From: Aquatica leii
Lineage: Eukaryota; Arthropoda; Insecta; Coleoptera; Lampyridae
Direction of reading: 5' to 3'
Assembly (NCBI GenBank): GCA_035610365.1
Contig: CM069439.1
Location: 7,812,001-7,876,000, forward strand
Length of the DNA stretch: 64,000 bases
Positions 23,601-38,600 of this stretch are shown piece after piece. The notes beneath the pieces were generated by a model. The model saw only the letters and a program-made list of their open reading frames with translations, was not told the DNA's origin and did no database searches. A program made the translations under genes and the position numbers. Position 1 is the first letter of the stretch; each line of letters opens with the position of its first letter.

Positions 23601-26600
23601 AAAAAACAAAGGAGAAACTATTTTACTGGGGATCGAGCGATGTAGTTTTAATAAAAGTCGCAAAACAAATGATTATATTTCAAAGTACATATAAACAAAT
23701 AAAATCCTATATTTTCAGAATAAATTGTACGATTTAGAAACTGAAACAAAACAAAAAGGATCTGAAAAAACGATCGTTTTTATTAATCATATTTGTGTAA
23801 ATTATCAAGAACATACCTAAACACTAACAGAAAACGGTACCGAAGAATAAATGAAGACGATGATTTCCCTACTGATCTAGGTCAGAAGAACAAGCTTTTT
23901 TAACCCTTTCTGTCTAAATTTATTATTATAGGATTGTGCTTCATAATATCGAATTTAAGTGTCTTGTCTGTTTTTTATTGTAATAGCTTTTTTAGATTTA
24001 TCCGAATATGTACATCATGAAAATCTTCAGCCAGAACAACTCGGTCATCAGCAAATTTGGTTCCTATTGAGTTACACTATCTAACCCAGCGTTTCATTAT
24101 TAGTATTAAAATAATTAGATTTTCCTGTTTTTATTTGATTATCATTTTGCTAGTATATTAGTTTCACCGCAGATGTATTCCGTTATCTGCCGTAGCTTCC
24201 CACAATTTGCGTAGTGGAACATTGTCGTAAGGCTTTTTAAGGTCAATAAATATAAGTCGGTTTCCATGTGCTGTTTTATCTACTATTTGATTAAACACGA
24301 ATAAATTATCTATCCAGGATCTTCGCGGTCTAAAGTCATCTTGTTCCTCAAGTTCTTTCAGTTGGTTTAAGTCTACCAGTAGTTTTGTGAAATTTTCACA
24401 ATTATTGTTCTTACGTTTTTCTATTTAAACACTCATTCTCATACAATTTTGACCCTCGGATATAGTTTTTCATGCTTTTGACATCTCGATTCTAAAATAC
24501 AGTGAAGTGTATATTTTCGTGATGAGAAAACGATTCAGTTCACAAAAATATTTCATATGACAAATTAAAAAGAATTTTGAAGAAAACCTTTCAACGTATT
24601 AGTATACACGTTTTATACAGAAAATAGTGTGGCAATACAATTTAATATTTTTCGATGTAGAATAGAAAACACTTTTGTTAACAATTTTATTAAAAAAACG
24701 CTCAATTCGTGGTTTCAAACCAAGTAAATGGAAGAAATTTGAAACCATCAAGGTTCAACCAGCAAATATTTTTGAATAATTCACTATATTTTTTGCAACA
24801 CGCGCGTGCCATGACAAAAACATCATTATCAGACAAAAAAATAAATTCGTTTTATATATTTCCTAAACAGTGTTTGCTACATTTCAAAAGTAGTAAAATT
24901 TTAGAGATAAAAAGAAAATGTCACAAAACGAGCTTGACGTGCTTGTTACAACAAATTTTTATTAGGTTTTTTAAACTAAAACGTACTATACATTTAGCTA
25001 TATAATGTTATGTGTAACTTCACACAATACAATAAAAACTAAATGTATAGTAATTTATATATAGAGTACGTGGAACTGTAAAATGCTGAAACGCACTATG
25101 TACGAATTACTGATTAGAAATTATTAATACGTCCATGGTAAGAAGAAAAACGCTGCCCTTACATATACTAAAATTTAAAAAAAAAATAAAACTAGGTACT
25201 AATAGAAATAATAATTTTCCACCGGCGTACTTTAGAAGAACAAGAATTTATTTTGACAGCTCTTGCAGCCGTCAATCTCAAAATCCCTGCTATTTTATTG
25301 TAGTATTGATCATCACGGAGTTTTTTTTATATTTTGATTTGTTTTTGGTCTTTGTCAGAATAGTTTGGCGAATATCTTCAGTTCTTGCATGATCCCAAAA
25401 AAGCACGCATCTTGATCGTCAGTATTTATTTTCCTTTTGATTATGAATCGTTCATATGTAACACATCTATTAAATTTAAATATTCTAATTTTCATTTCCT
25501 TTCTAACTTCCATGATACATAATATCGAATTTCATTTCACTTCATTTTCCTATACTTTTTTGTATGTCGTCATATCTAACAGTATTCTAAACTTGTATTT
25601 GACGCCATCAAAATCATCAGCAATAAGTTTTCCATTAAATTAGTTCATTTCAACATTCTAATGCAATTTTGGGCGAATGTTATAGAAGTTTCTCCAGTAT
25701 ACTCTCAGGTACCAAAAATTTCTTATTCTTCTTTTGACACCCTTGTAAAATCGTACAGTAAAATTGCAATTGCTTTTCTAACAATAAGTTGGGTTTAAAG
25801 TTTTTTAATATTTTCCAAGCTGCTCTAGACTTCAATGTTACTCCACCAAAACTCTTAATTTTTAATATATTATTCCTAAGACATTTCTTCTGCGTTTATA
25901 TCCATTTCCTAATTTATTTAAGTTGATAGATTTGGATAGAAATATCGTATACTCGTTCTTGGAACTGTCCAAATTATTTCGTGATAAGTACTTTTAGTAC
26001 GTTTAAGTTTAGGTACATAGTACTTGCTAATAAGTAATAATCTGATCTAAATATGGCTCCTCATTTTATTCTATTTTATGATTTCAATTGATGGATTAAA
26101 ATTTCTGTGATCATTTTCGTGTTTTAGATAACGATTAAAAAAGGCTAAAATATTTTGGATGGAAACAATCAATCATTAAAGAACACAAGTTTTGTAAAAA
26201 CCCGGCAAACGAAAGATTTGCAGCTCAAAATTACGAGAAGCAAATCAATCGTAGTTCATTTAGTAAACTAAAACAAAAATAATAAAAACTATCGTTAGAT
26301 TAATCGTTTTCAGTACAAATAGTAAAATGTTAAGGCTATAAGGAAAATATTACAAAACGATCGCAACAGCAAATTCGTGTTAGTTTTGGAAACAAGGAAT
26401 TTTCCGAATGTATTTAACATTTAATTTTACAATAATATTTACAACTATACAATGTTGCGTGTAACGTGGTTAGGTTTACGCAAAACAATAAAATCTAAAA
26501 GTACACAAACGTATTGTAATTTTAGCGTTACATAGAGTACGTGCAACTTTAAAATGCTGAAATGCACGATATAATATCAATTACTGATTAGAAATTCCTT

Positions 26601-29600
26601 ATGCATCTGGATACCGAACAGTTTTTGTCCATTAGACACTTCAGCATCGGTGATTCAATCGTACTTGACTTTGTACTCTGGATACCGAGATAGTTTTGAG
26701 TAATCAACACTTCAATTGAAAATCAATTTTTTTAAGAGTAGCAGTGTGACGTGGAAATTAATAATTTTCTGTCTCTAGACGGTAGCCTTGATCAAAAGTG
26801 GTTATTTCTATGCTTTATGAAATTCAAAAACTCGTTTTACTAACTGCGAGAACCAAATTAGTAAGTAGAAGGTTTTGAGTTTAATTTAATATCGTACGGG
26901 AAATGATTCTTGAAAAACGTAATTTCAGAAACACGTATTTTATTTAAATGATTAATAAATGCTCCTGTTTGGTTATATCCGAAAACATCTCAAAACATAC
27001 GACGAATTTATAATCTGCGAAATGTATATGGGAGAGATGAAACGAAATGTAGAATTTTAAATTAGAATTTGATGACACCGTTCTCATTGTACGAGTGAAA
27101 CAATTAAAGATGTCGGTTTAGAAGGGACTGCGCCCCTTAGATTATCCTTTTGTAATTATCATCTGTTTAGGATACTAAAACAGAAATGAAAGTTTCTCCT
27201 TGAAGACGATTAAAGGATTTTAAACATAGAGGGTTATACATCGATTTTTCCAAAAACAAATTTCCATTAATTAAAATTTAAGTGTTAACGTAAATTAGTA
27301 CCTAAAATAGATAGCGTGGCTTACGTACATTAAAATTACAAATTAGTAATAAAATGGTTAATTTATACAAAAGTAAAAGAAGCATAAAATTAATGTCAAC
27401 TGTTTAAAGTAACAAAGGCTCAAAAGCGGTCGTTTAAATGCATGTGTCCTCATTCGCTTCATAAAAAATGACGTATGTATGTGTGAGTTGGTGTAATCGG
27501 AGACGTCATTACCGTTTTTTATCAATGACACACAATTAATAACAGTTTGAATTTAGCAATGTTCATATCAATTTTTCGAAATATATACAGCCAAATGCGC
27601 CAATATTCATACATCAAGCAACTTTCGAATTTCTTGGATACTTTATATAAAATTCGGGATTGCCATATGAACCTGTTTAATAACTGTGCTTATTAAAAAC
27701 AAAAAATAATTTATACAACAAAGTATAAATTTCCTTTTTCAAAATAAACGTCGATTGTAAGTATAATGAATCAATAAACATCTTCAGATTTTGTTTATAC
27801 TAAGTATAAAGTAATGTGTTGATAATGTAAATAAATAACTTATTTTTGAACAGAAAATAAAATATTAATGGATAGAAAAGACCGTGAAAACCTTCCTCCT
27901 TGTAAAGATGTTTTTTCACAAAAAACGACTATTATTTTTGTTTCATAAACAAACACGATAGTCGAGATGTCACAGTAACTACATCGTTGTCGATGTTTTT
28001 AGAAAAAAGTGGTTACATGTACAAAAACATAAACAAGCGCAACAACTAACTTTCATTAAAATTAATTTTTTTATAGATTTACAATTTTTTCGATTTAAAA
28101 TTATTTTTAAGAACGCAATTTTTCTTTCAAACAAAAATATCCAAACGTAATGCTCTTTTTACTTTTTATGCACTAAGCGTCCACGATACGTTAAAAATGC
28201 AAATTGCAACCATTTATAAACAATGTAAAAACGTGAAATATAAAAGTATATGGAAATATAAATTATTGTAATTGTTAAAACTTAACTTTGACCAATATAC
28301 AAGTGGAATTTCTAAATTTATTAAGCCCTTAAATTTTAGCTATTCTTCATAAGTTTATTTTATTCACAAACTCGACAACTATTTAATCCTTTACACTGTC
28401 ATTGCAAATCAAGTCAAATTGGATTTCAAAACCCGTTGTAGCCAATGAAATTACTGACTATAGTTACCAGCACAATTTAAAATTCAATAAAACCGTGAAT
28501 TCGTTCATAGTATTTTTTTGTTATATACGTTTTAGTGAAGTAAAAATTTGATTTGGATGTGCCGAAGTAACAAGGTTAAAAAGTAATCATGTGTTTATTA
28601 ATAAAGCGCAGTTCTACAAGGCGTTTTTAGTTAAAGGTAAATTTCATTATAGACAAACGATCAAAATTGTTACTAGTTCGGAAATTAGAAATCGTCATTT
28701 TACTTTACAGCTCGTATTTGAAATAAGTTTACTAAGAGCGGAAAAAGAGAGATGTTACTCGGATGTTAATACTTTTGCGTTTGTCGATTTTTATTTAAAA
28801 TTGACTCCGTTCACAAGGATTTGCCATTTTCTAAACCACACTTTTATTAGTTGCAGCCGCGCGTAAATTTTACATGAAATAAAAAAGAGTAGAGCAGTTT
28901 AGCGTATATTGAAGTCGGTAAAATATCTGGGCAATTTCGATTCGTGCTTTGTGCACATTTGGCGATGAAGCAAACACATACCAGCGATTTCGTTTTTATC
29001 GATATGCACAGTGTGTCCATATTGTTAAGGGATGCTTTATTAAACACAGACCGCAAATTGTCTTTAACACGACATTTAACTTACTATTTTGCCAAAGAAC
29101 CGTTAAAATTTTTGTATTATAATCAGAGTTCAAAAGAAAAATTATTAAAACACTGCTCAAAACAATTGCATAAAATTGATAATAAATACTAAAAGTAACA
29201 CCTACAAACATTATATAGGTACTTGTTCAATCGTCCATAAATCCTTAGATGCATTTATCTTCGTTAAAAAACGTAAACCCAAAATAAATTTACACCGCTT
29301 AGTGTTGGCAAGAAACGTTTTTAACAAAATTTCAAAAACAATTTTATCACATTTTATTCATTCTAATTCCTACATGACAAATCTTATCTTAGATTTAATG
29401 CGTCGACCAAGAAAAAGAAAAATTGTCTCTATAAATCAATTAATTCAAAACAGATATATGGAAAGATTTTTATGTTATAAAAAGATAACCATGCTTCAGG
29501 ATGACTAAATCGATTATTTAAAAAAATAACTCAAAACAGTCTCCAAGACGAAGAAATTTTGATGATAAATGAAAACGAGAATTAGTCAAAAAAGTTTTTA

Positions 29601-32600
29601 GAGCCAATAGATACACCAATTTAAAAAAAGTTATAAAAATTTTTAAGGACCAAAACTCAATAATTCTAAAAAAATTAATAAAGGTTTACCAGCTGCTAAA
29701 GATGTTTTAGAGAAACTTATTTTATCCCATGCAGTTCGTTGAAACGCGATGACTGGCGCAATTCAATAATTTTTGGAAAAGAAGCATAAACCCGTCTCGT
29801 AAGATACAGAATATTACAAAGCATTCTTGGTAATGCCCAAAATGTGTTGAGTTGCTTAAAACCAATACATTATGACCTCTTTAATCCGCACAGCGACAAT
29901 TCACACACAATTTAAGCTAAGATGACTTCCAAAAGAAAACTACTTTATCGATTAAAGAAAAGATCGAGATTATTAAGAGTTTAGAGACGGGTACCGCATT
30001 AACCGGTTTATCAAAAAAACACAATTAACGATTTACGACATTAAAAAAAGTAAGACAAGTATGCTAACCAATGTCACCGCAGCTAGTTCTTTGATCAATA
30101 ACTGAAAAACGTTGAAAATAAGTGCATATACACCCCGAAGTTAATAAAACGGTTCAAACCTTTTACAGCAAAGATCTAGAGATAAAAAGATGATCGACTG
30201 TTTACATATGTATGATTTTTTAAAACAAAATTGAATTATTTTAGGTGTGTCTATATCGAGAAAATTTTTTTGTGAAAAAGCACTATTCCTTTAGGGTCAG
30301 ACTTACAACGATAACAATTTGAAAGCTATAACCGGATAGTTCGATAAGTTCAAAAACAAGTACGGAATTCCAGAACTATCAATCAGGTGATGAGGCTGCT
30401 GTTGAGCCATTTCAAAACGTTATGCGAAATAAAATAGCAGAAATTCAGTTGTGTCCAGATCAAATCTACAATGCCGACGAAAGCGGACTTTTCTGAAAAT
30501 TACCTTCTCAAAAAACACTTTCTCACCAAGCTGACACATCAGTTCAAGGTAGAGAAATGAGCAAAGAACGAATTACATTTATGTCCTGCTGTAATGCCTG
30601 CGCCACACATAAAATGGGATTGTTTGCAGTGGGCAAATCTCAAAAGCCACGATCTTTTAGAAATGAACTGCTGCCGGTGAGGTACCAAACATAAAAAAAA
30701 GTTGGATTGCCAGAGAACTCGTTTTACACAGATTCGGTACAGCAAACGAAAGTACGGCACTTTTGATTTTAGAGAATGCCCTAGGACACCCTGAAGATAA
30801 AAAAAATTACTGTAATGTTTTTGCCGCCAAGTACAACCGATGGACCAAAATATGATTCAAGCAATCAAGTTAAATTACCGCTTTTGAAAAAAGTTTATTT
30901 GTTATTAAATTAGGAGGATGGGAAGATGTAAGACCGGAACGTATCCAAAAGTCCTAGACTAAACTTCTTACATCAATTTTTGATGATGGTTAGACTGAAG
31001 ACGACAATCTTCCACTATTACAGAGAGAGACAGAATGGAATTTAAAGGTATAGAAAGACAAATAAACGAGGTTAGTGAGCTAATAAACCAAATTTTTGAT
31101 GTCACACGAAAAGAAGCTTATGAATAGACTATCGAACATGAAGAATAATGGGAATTCACAAATGATATGGATATTTTTGAACATATTCAAAATGAATCAA
31201 GCTCCGAGAAAGAAGTGATACTAGGACATGTAAAACATAAAGATACAGTCAGAAGCTTTGAAACGTGTTTGAAGTGAGCTGACGAAGATTGTGAATGAAA
31301 ACACCACATACTAATTCTAACGTAAATAAAAAAACCAGCCAAATAGACAGAAGAAGCGAACATTAAACAGATCAAAATCACCGAATTTTTCCCAGTTTCT
31401 TCGATTTACTATTGACTTTTATGTAATATGCCTATATATACTTTATTTTGTTGTTCATATGTAGTAAGTACAGTTGTTAATGAATTTTGTGAGAATGTGG
31501 AAACTCAGAATTAAATTTTGCACGTGTATTTCGGAAATGTTTCGAACTCGTAGAACAGTCCAGCCTAGTGTAAACGGTGCCTGATTAAATTTATACTGAT
31601 ATTATATAGTGCTTTGAAAGGTAATCGACGTGTTTAGATTGTGCATACCCGTGCGCTAGCTTCAAAACAAATTTCAACTTTTTAAATACTTGAGCGGCAA
31701 CGGCATAAAATAATTTAGATCGTTTCGTGGGTGCACAGAAAAAAACTACTTCGTGTGAGCGACACTGAAGTGAATTAACAAGAGCAATTTAGTCTACCAG
31801 AAAGAGTCGGTTCTTATGTTGTTGAATATACACAATTAATTTTCATTGACAATTTTGGAGCTTTCAACGACCTGTGATGATCGTGCATCAACATTTCAAG
31901 TTCCTCATAGTAGATGTCATTGACAAAAAATTGTCCAAAAAGCCAAGATGTAATAGTACGGTTTCTTTATCCTCCTTATTTAAACTTTAAGTAACACTAT
32001 TAGATTCTTCGTTCAAGGAGGGGCATAAAAAACTGCTCAGTTTTTCTTTATGGCGACGTTTCGTGCACTTTAGTTTCCGAAGAATCTAATAGTGTTACTC
32101 CAAGATGTAATGCTATAGTTGATTCACTATTAGAACTTGAAACTAACATCCCCTTCAGAACATCTTGCATCTTTCTAAACCAGTCCGTTTCTGTCAAAAA
32201 ATCTAGATCCTTTACAGCCGCTACGCGACATCTCAAAAGTCTATCCTTGATTCCAAATATTCTAAACTTAGATGATGATGGTGCTCGTCTCAAAATATAC
32301 CTGATCGGTATAAATCATCCTTGACTTGTCTCGAAATGTAATCGACTTGACTAAGTCCGCTGATGGCATCCCACAATTCTAGTTGCTCATTCTTTCGTAA
32401 TTTTAGTGTTCATAATGACTATTCGCGTTAACTTTTGTTTCACCAGTTAATTAATAAGACTTTTGTAAAATGTAAACTTATCCGTATAAAAAAGTTTTAT
32501 TGTAATAACGCATTTATTTTCTTGTTTATATGTGTTGCAATAGAAACATAAAAACATTTTTAGGTTTTATTTTGTGTACCTCACTCTCATTCTGTGTCTT

Positions 32601-35600
32601 TCAAATTATGATCATCACACATTGATTTTTCAAGAACCAAGCGTATTGAAAATTAAACAAGAAACTCGGAAAATACTAAAAATTGTATGAACGTTATTAA
32701 TGTACCTATACTTTTAAGTATTTTTATATATCAAATCACAATAGCTATTTCGTAATTTACTGCGTTTCGATAACCTTAACTAAAATGTAAAAACGCGTAA
32801 AATAAAAATCTAGAAGATAGTGTCTGTGATTTAGGTATAACTAACTGAATTACGCAATCGTATCATTCATTCCTACGTGTATGAGTTAAAAACCAAAACA
32901 ACCTTCAACAATGGTTATAATTACTGATTAATTTCGTTATCAGTTAAATGCATTCCAATGCTTACAAATGTAGGAGTTATCCAACACTAATCGATCAACA
33001 TTACTTAAAAAAGGTAACGTTTTACCAATCCGCTTTTGACAAAGTAAATATTTTTAAGTTATGCAACAAAAGCGTATGTTAGCCAGATTTTAAGAGTGAA
33101 TTGTAATAAAGCAATATGTACACATTATTATGTCCCAAATACAATTATATTTCAGGTAAAATAGTTGGAAATGATGATCAACACATGATTTTGCGTAAAT
33201 ATTTAAGTTTCGTTGAGATGTTTTAAAATTAAGTTAGAGAATGAAAATAAAGCAATTTAGAGAAAAATCGTGAACGGGTAGTGTCATGAACACAATTATT
33301 AGAATCGAGTTTGGTTCGAAAGAGAATGTGCGTTTAGCGTACGATTTTACTTTAATCTCTGTATTTAGCCCAGAGCGACATGTCAGGATTCATACTAGGC
33401 GTTGTACTATGAAACATTCGAGGCGTAATTTTTAACTTTTCTCTTCGTTTTATAAAGGACTAAATGAAAATGAGAGTAAATTTTCTGCTTGTTCGTAATA
33501 CTAGCGTCTCAAAAGGACACTGACAAAAGTTGCTATATAATTTTTCAGAAAGTTACTAGCTACGGGTTATAGAAAATTGAAACATCAAGCGTAGTTAAGG
33601 AGACTATCGTTTGTTAAACAAAGTTAGTGGCATCTCTTTGTGCACAGGATTTCGTTTTTAACCTCGAGCTTTTTAAACGTTCTACATAAAAGAAATGCGT
33701 TGTTAATACTGTTATTGTAAATTATCTTTTATGTTACAAAAACAAAAATTGTTTTAAATAATCTATTATTAAAGTGCTTCGCCATTCTTGAAAATAAATT
33801 TCCACAATCGAGAACACGCACCTCGCGGTCTTCTTATTTTTATTGTCAGGTAAGCGACCTTTTGCTTCATATTTTGAAATTGCGTGTGATTGTGTTCAGC
33901 GAAATTTGATATTGAAAGGAAGTTTTCATTAAATACTCACAATCAGGAAAAATAATTTACGCATTATAGACAGTATTGAACGTGTGCGGTATAACACACA
34001 TATTGACACTATTATTTACAAAGGAAAATTTCAAAATGTTTTTTCCTATCTAACAATCAGAATTATACGGTTAGTTCAGCGTTGGCAGATTTTGGGCTAG
34101 TTTTTGCCATTTAGGCTATCTTTTTAACGGTTTGGCGACTAAATAAAATATTTAGTAGCGTGCGATATGTTTGGGCTATAACAAACAAGAACTATTATCA
34201 TTGATATTACAAGAGATTATGTACTCTTGGTAACACGCTCGATATAAATCGTAGACCATAGATGCTCTCTTAGATTATGAAAGATAAAGAAACGAAATCG
34301 ACCCACTGCGCATCGTATTTGAAGCAAAGATTGTGTCTGGTTCACTACAAGTTGCGCATCGCGATTTCAATTTAAACATACTTTAAATAAGGCTTGTTCA
34401 AACGTAATTTATCGTTCTTTGGAATTGTAATATTAAAAAAGCAGCTATTATCTGTTATTTTGTTTGTAATTTTTAGAAATATACTGAAGCAGTTGGTCAT
34501 AAAATAACTAACCTAACCAACTGGTCCATATCTACGAGATTTTCACATGCAAAAGCAATAAGCAAAATGCAAACCAGTGTTTATAATAAACTTTTTCTCT
34601 TCGATAATTTGTTAACATGTTTGATTCATCTTCTGATGTATGAAAGAAAAATGTTTCCAATCCTCTATGCAATTAACAGTGAGATTTTTCCAAGCTCACA
34701 AGTATAAAACCTTTTTTTTTCCTCAAAATCCCGCATTCAAACTTTATTATAAGTTTGTATATAGATAAAGCTACTTTTATGTTTCCTTTTGGTGACACTG
34801 AAGATTTCTGATCTAGTAACGATAGATTAGTTGCTGTAGGATAAAACCAAGATTAAAATATTTAGTAATCTTTATTATTATTAGTAAAGGTAAACACAAA
34901 AAAGCTCTATACATCAAAGAGAAATTTTAAATATTTGTGAACGTTATGGATTATAAAAGATTGCGTTAGAATCGTGCATTAAAGTCAATGATAATTTTTT
35001 TTAGTAAAAATGTTATCTCAATGGCAAACTGAATCATGTTATGCAATGGTAGACAAAGTGACAACATCTATTGGTGGTGGTTAAGATTAAAACAGTATCA
35101 AACAGAAGAGAATAAGCAGGCAATCAATACAAAAAGTCAGTCGATTGAAGAATAAGTTGAAAAATTACAAAATATATAGCGAAATATTAAGAAAGGAAGA
35201 AGAGCAAAGAAGAAGGTAAATACCAATCAAGAGTTATATTCACATTAAAGATCAAATTAATTTGCCGAAAAATTCGTTTTAGTGCGACAAAAGATGTTTC
35301 AATTAATCCAGATTTAAAGTTTTTGTAAGTTGTTGATTGTTCCAGCTTTTTGAGAATTTACATTTGCCATGTTCGACTTACAGTCAAGCGGCTTTCTCTA
35401 TACTAGTGTTTTTAAAAACGGCAACATAAAACTCGTTATTAAAATAAATTTTGACTACGCACAAATATCACTTTTGCAATATTTTACTTGGCGCAATAAA
35501 CAATTGCAATTGACGTTTCAAAATACAATTAAGATCCGGTAAATATAGAAATTGGACGATTATTTCGGGACGGAAGAAGTAAGATACTTTATACACAATA

Positions 35601-38600
35601 AACTTAAAAAGCACCTAAAAGTTTTTCCAAGATTGTTTGTAAAGCTTCAAATAGCTCAAAACTAACTTTGTGTCGCGTAGTGTAACATTGCATAACGACG
35701 TGCAATTGTAAAATAGTTTAAATTACAGACCGCGCTGAAAACATTCTGTTTTATCAGCGATTTTTTCATTCAAACCCGATTCTAGTCCTGAATCAAGAGT
35801 TCGCACGTTTGTGCTCATTCGATCAATTAAAAAATCCATAAATTGATCAAGTAACTAAACGACTACTACAAAATTAATCATTTTGCTCCTTCCAATTATT
35901 TAAAAAAATTTACGTTCGAAAGTTGACAGTAAATCATAGATTACCGAAAGCAATAAATAAAACAACAGAATGATTTGAAGTATTGCCTAATTAAAATACC
36001 GCACGTTCCTCCTACAAAGTTAAAAAAGTGAACAGAACGTTGACGTTAATTTTAAATTGTAATAAACTCGGGGGTAAACAAATTCTAACAAATTGAATAA
36101 GAGGATATAGTATAATATTATTTGCATTAATTAAATCAATACAGAATAGCATTTTCAAGTCAAAATGTATGCTTATTTATTTATGACCGCGTGGGTTATT
36201 GAGATAAAGCAACTTCAGCTTTGACATTCTTTTTTGAAATTTAAATCACGGAATGGATATTTAAGATGATCTGGAAGTTTTCGAAAGCATTTTTTACGCT
36301 TTCCGTTGTTTGCTAGTAATTTATTAAAACATAGTGAATTTTGTCAATACTATTAATGCAAAATACGTCCATTTAAAACGTGAGAAATATAAAAATGTCG
36401 TTAATTAAATGGATGTGATTTATGGAATCAAGTTTTGTAATCGTTATGATAAGTAATGTTGCTTAATCTTAAATTCATTTATCTCTTTGAACTTAAAATT
36501 ACAATTGCAAAATTCCTAAATATATGTAAAAGTAATGCGTGTATTGAGATCACCTATTTTGAAAACGATTTCACGCTTATTAAGTTTCAAGAATCAATCA
36601 AATATTCAATACTGTTAACATACGCAAACGACAGCATAAAAAATCTAAATGTGGCTACTGTTTATTTCAATTTCCGAACATTTATAACAAAATTACCAAA
36701 TTTGCTGTTTACAAAATACACACACTTATCAAGCAATTTGACGTTTATCTTATTTATATTCGTAACTCAAATTAATTAATACCATTGAGACATTACGAAC
36801 TTTATTGCAATAAACTTATATTAATTTATATTTCGATTAAAGCGCTTAATTAGATGAATATAATAGACAAAAAATTTAAATTTGCGCAGTCGTTTTTAGA
36901 GGTTTGTTTACTGTTACGGGAAATCACAAGTCAAATTTTTTACTTTCTGAATTTGGATTTAGTTCACATTAAAGAAATCGGATCCAAATTTTTTTTAATC
37001 GACACAAGATTTTTGATAAATACTATATTAGACCACAAAAACGCAAGTTTTTGAAACTGATCCTTTTTAATATACGGCGTGTCATAATACCATTGATTAA
37101 TGCGCTCCAAAGATCAGTTTGCAAATAATTAAGTATTAGCACAGATCAGAACCGGTTTAAGGATTCAACAAAAACTGGTTAATCGATAAAATGCGCCTTC
37201 TTTTGGTAATTAATGACAAAAATAATTGCCATTCAGAAATGTGTTGAAACACACCTAGTCAGAGCAACGCAGTTAATTACCAAAAAAGAAGAGCTTTTAT
37301 TTTTGAAAGAAAGCAAATCGGTTTAGACAGTGTAGTAATTCGTACTACTAAATGATGCATGCCTAAAACTTAAAAAAATGAGGGAGCACATTTTCGATCG
37401 ATTCATTATTAGTGTTCAATTTTCATGCTGTACTACTACATCCCGTAAACTTTATCGATTTTGGTGCTGATGCTGTTTCAAAAAACACTTGTCTAATCGA
37501 ATAGCAAAAATTCAGAAAAGTTAACCCCTTATACATTAGCGATTACCTTAAGCATTAGCACCAGAATAACTGCGTAGATTCGCAAGTTTAAAAAGCATTT
37601 CGAAAGCTAATTCTGTCCAGTATGTTCGCTAAAATAAAGTAACGACCTTGTCCTGTCTGGAACAAAAACTATATTAAATTCAATAACGGGAAAAATACAG
37701 TTTACCTTGAATAGGATAAAAAGGCTTTTTGTTCAGACACTTATTATTTAAAACTATTGAACATAAACTTGTGATGGTTCATATCAACCGCAGAAGGAAT
37801 CCGGAAGTTTGGAAACACGTGTTAGTGAGGGAGATTTATAATTTTGTTTCAAGGGCGTAGTACGTAATATTAAAGAAAAAATCTTTATATTAGGGTGTGC
37901 AACTCTACTGGACATTGTTTTTCAGATTTTTTTTTAATATTTCAAGTCTAAAAATGTGTGTCTGGGTTCGGTATGTGCGTGGGTTACATGATGTATCTGT
38001 GCGTACCTTTAATCTCGGAAACACACGATCGATTTTATACGTAGACAACTTTCTGAAACCGGAAACGGAAGTTGGCACAAAAGTGAGGAGCAAGGAGTAA
38101 TTTTTCGTTTCGTAAATTTTATTCTTTAATAGAATTGTTTTAACTAGTCCGAGACCATTAATTTCTGGATATTCGATTTACTATTAAATATCGCGTTAGA
38201 CTAATAACTGCTTACATCATAACGCTAGTTATAAGAAAAAATTAAGAACGACAATTAATTCAAAAAGCTGCCGTAAATTATCGACATCGGATCTTGTCGA
38301 AGGCCACGACTTTCTACCCACCAAAAATCTTTTACGCAGATTAATTTATTATATGTACGCGCGTTTAAAGGTTTATGCAAGGTGGGTTGAAATTTACCTA
38401 CTTTTCGTAAAAGTAGAATATGTCCTAGAGTGTGCCGGGAGAGAGAAGGGGAAATAAGAACAAAATTCGTAACCAAATCTAAAATTTGAAAATTGCTGCT
38501 TGTTAAGATAGATCTCATAAAACCGGATTATCAGCATATACATAGTCAATCGTTTTCCCGCAGTCTTATTTGCATAGTCGACGAGAGTAGTGTAGTAGTT

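Noticed and set aside
36456..37054. Two plus-strand ORFs of 107 and 66 codons
   Set aside because: AT-rich, Ile/Asn/Lys/Phe-dominated text, no domain, no splice-site context; expected by chance.
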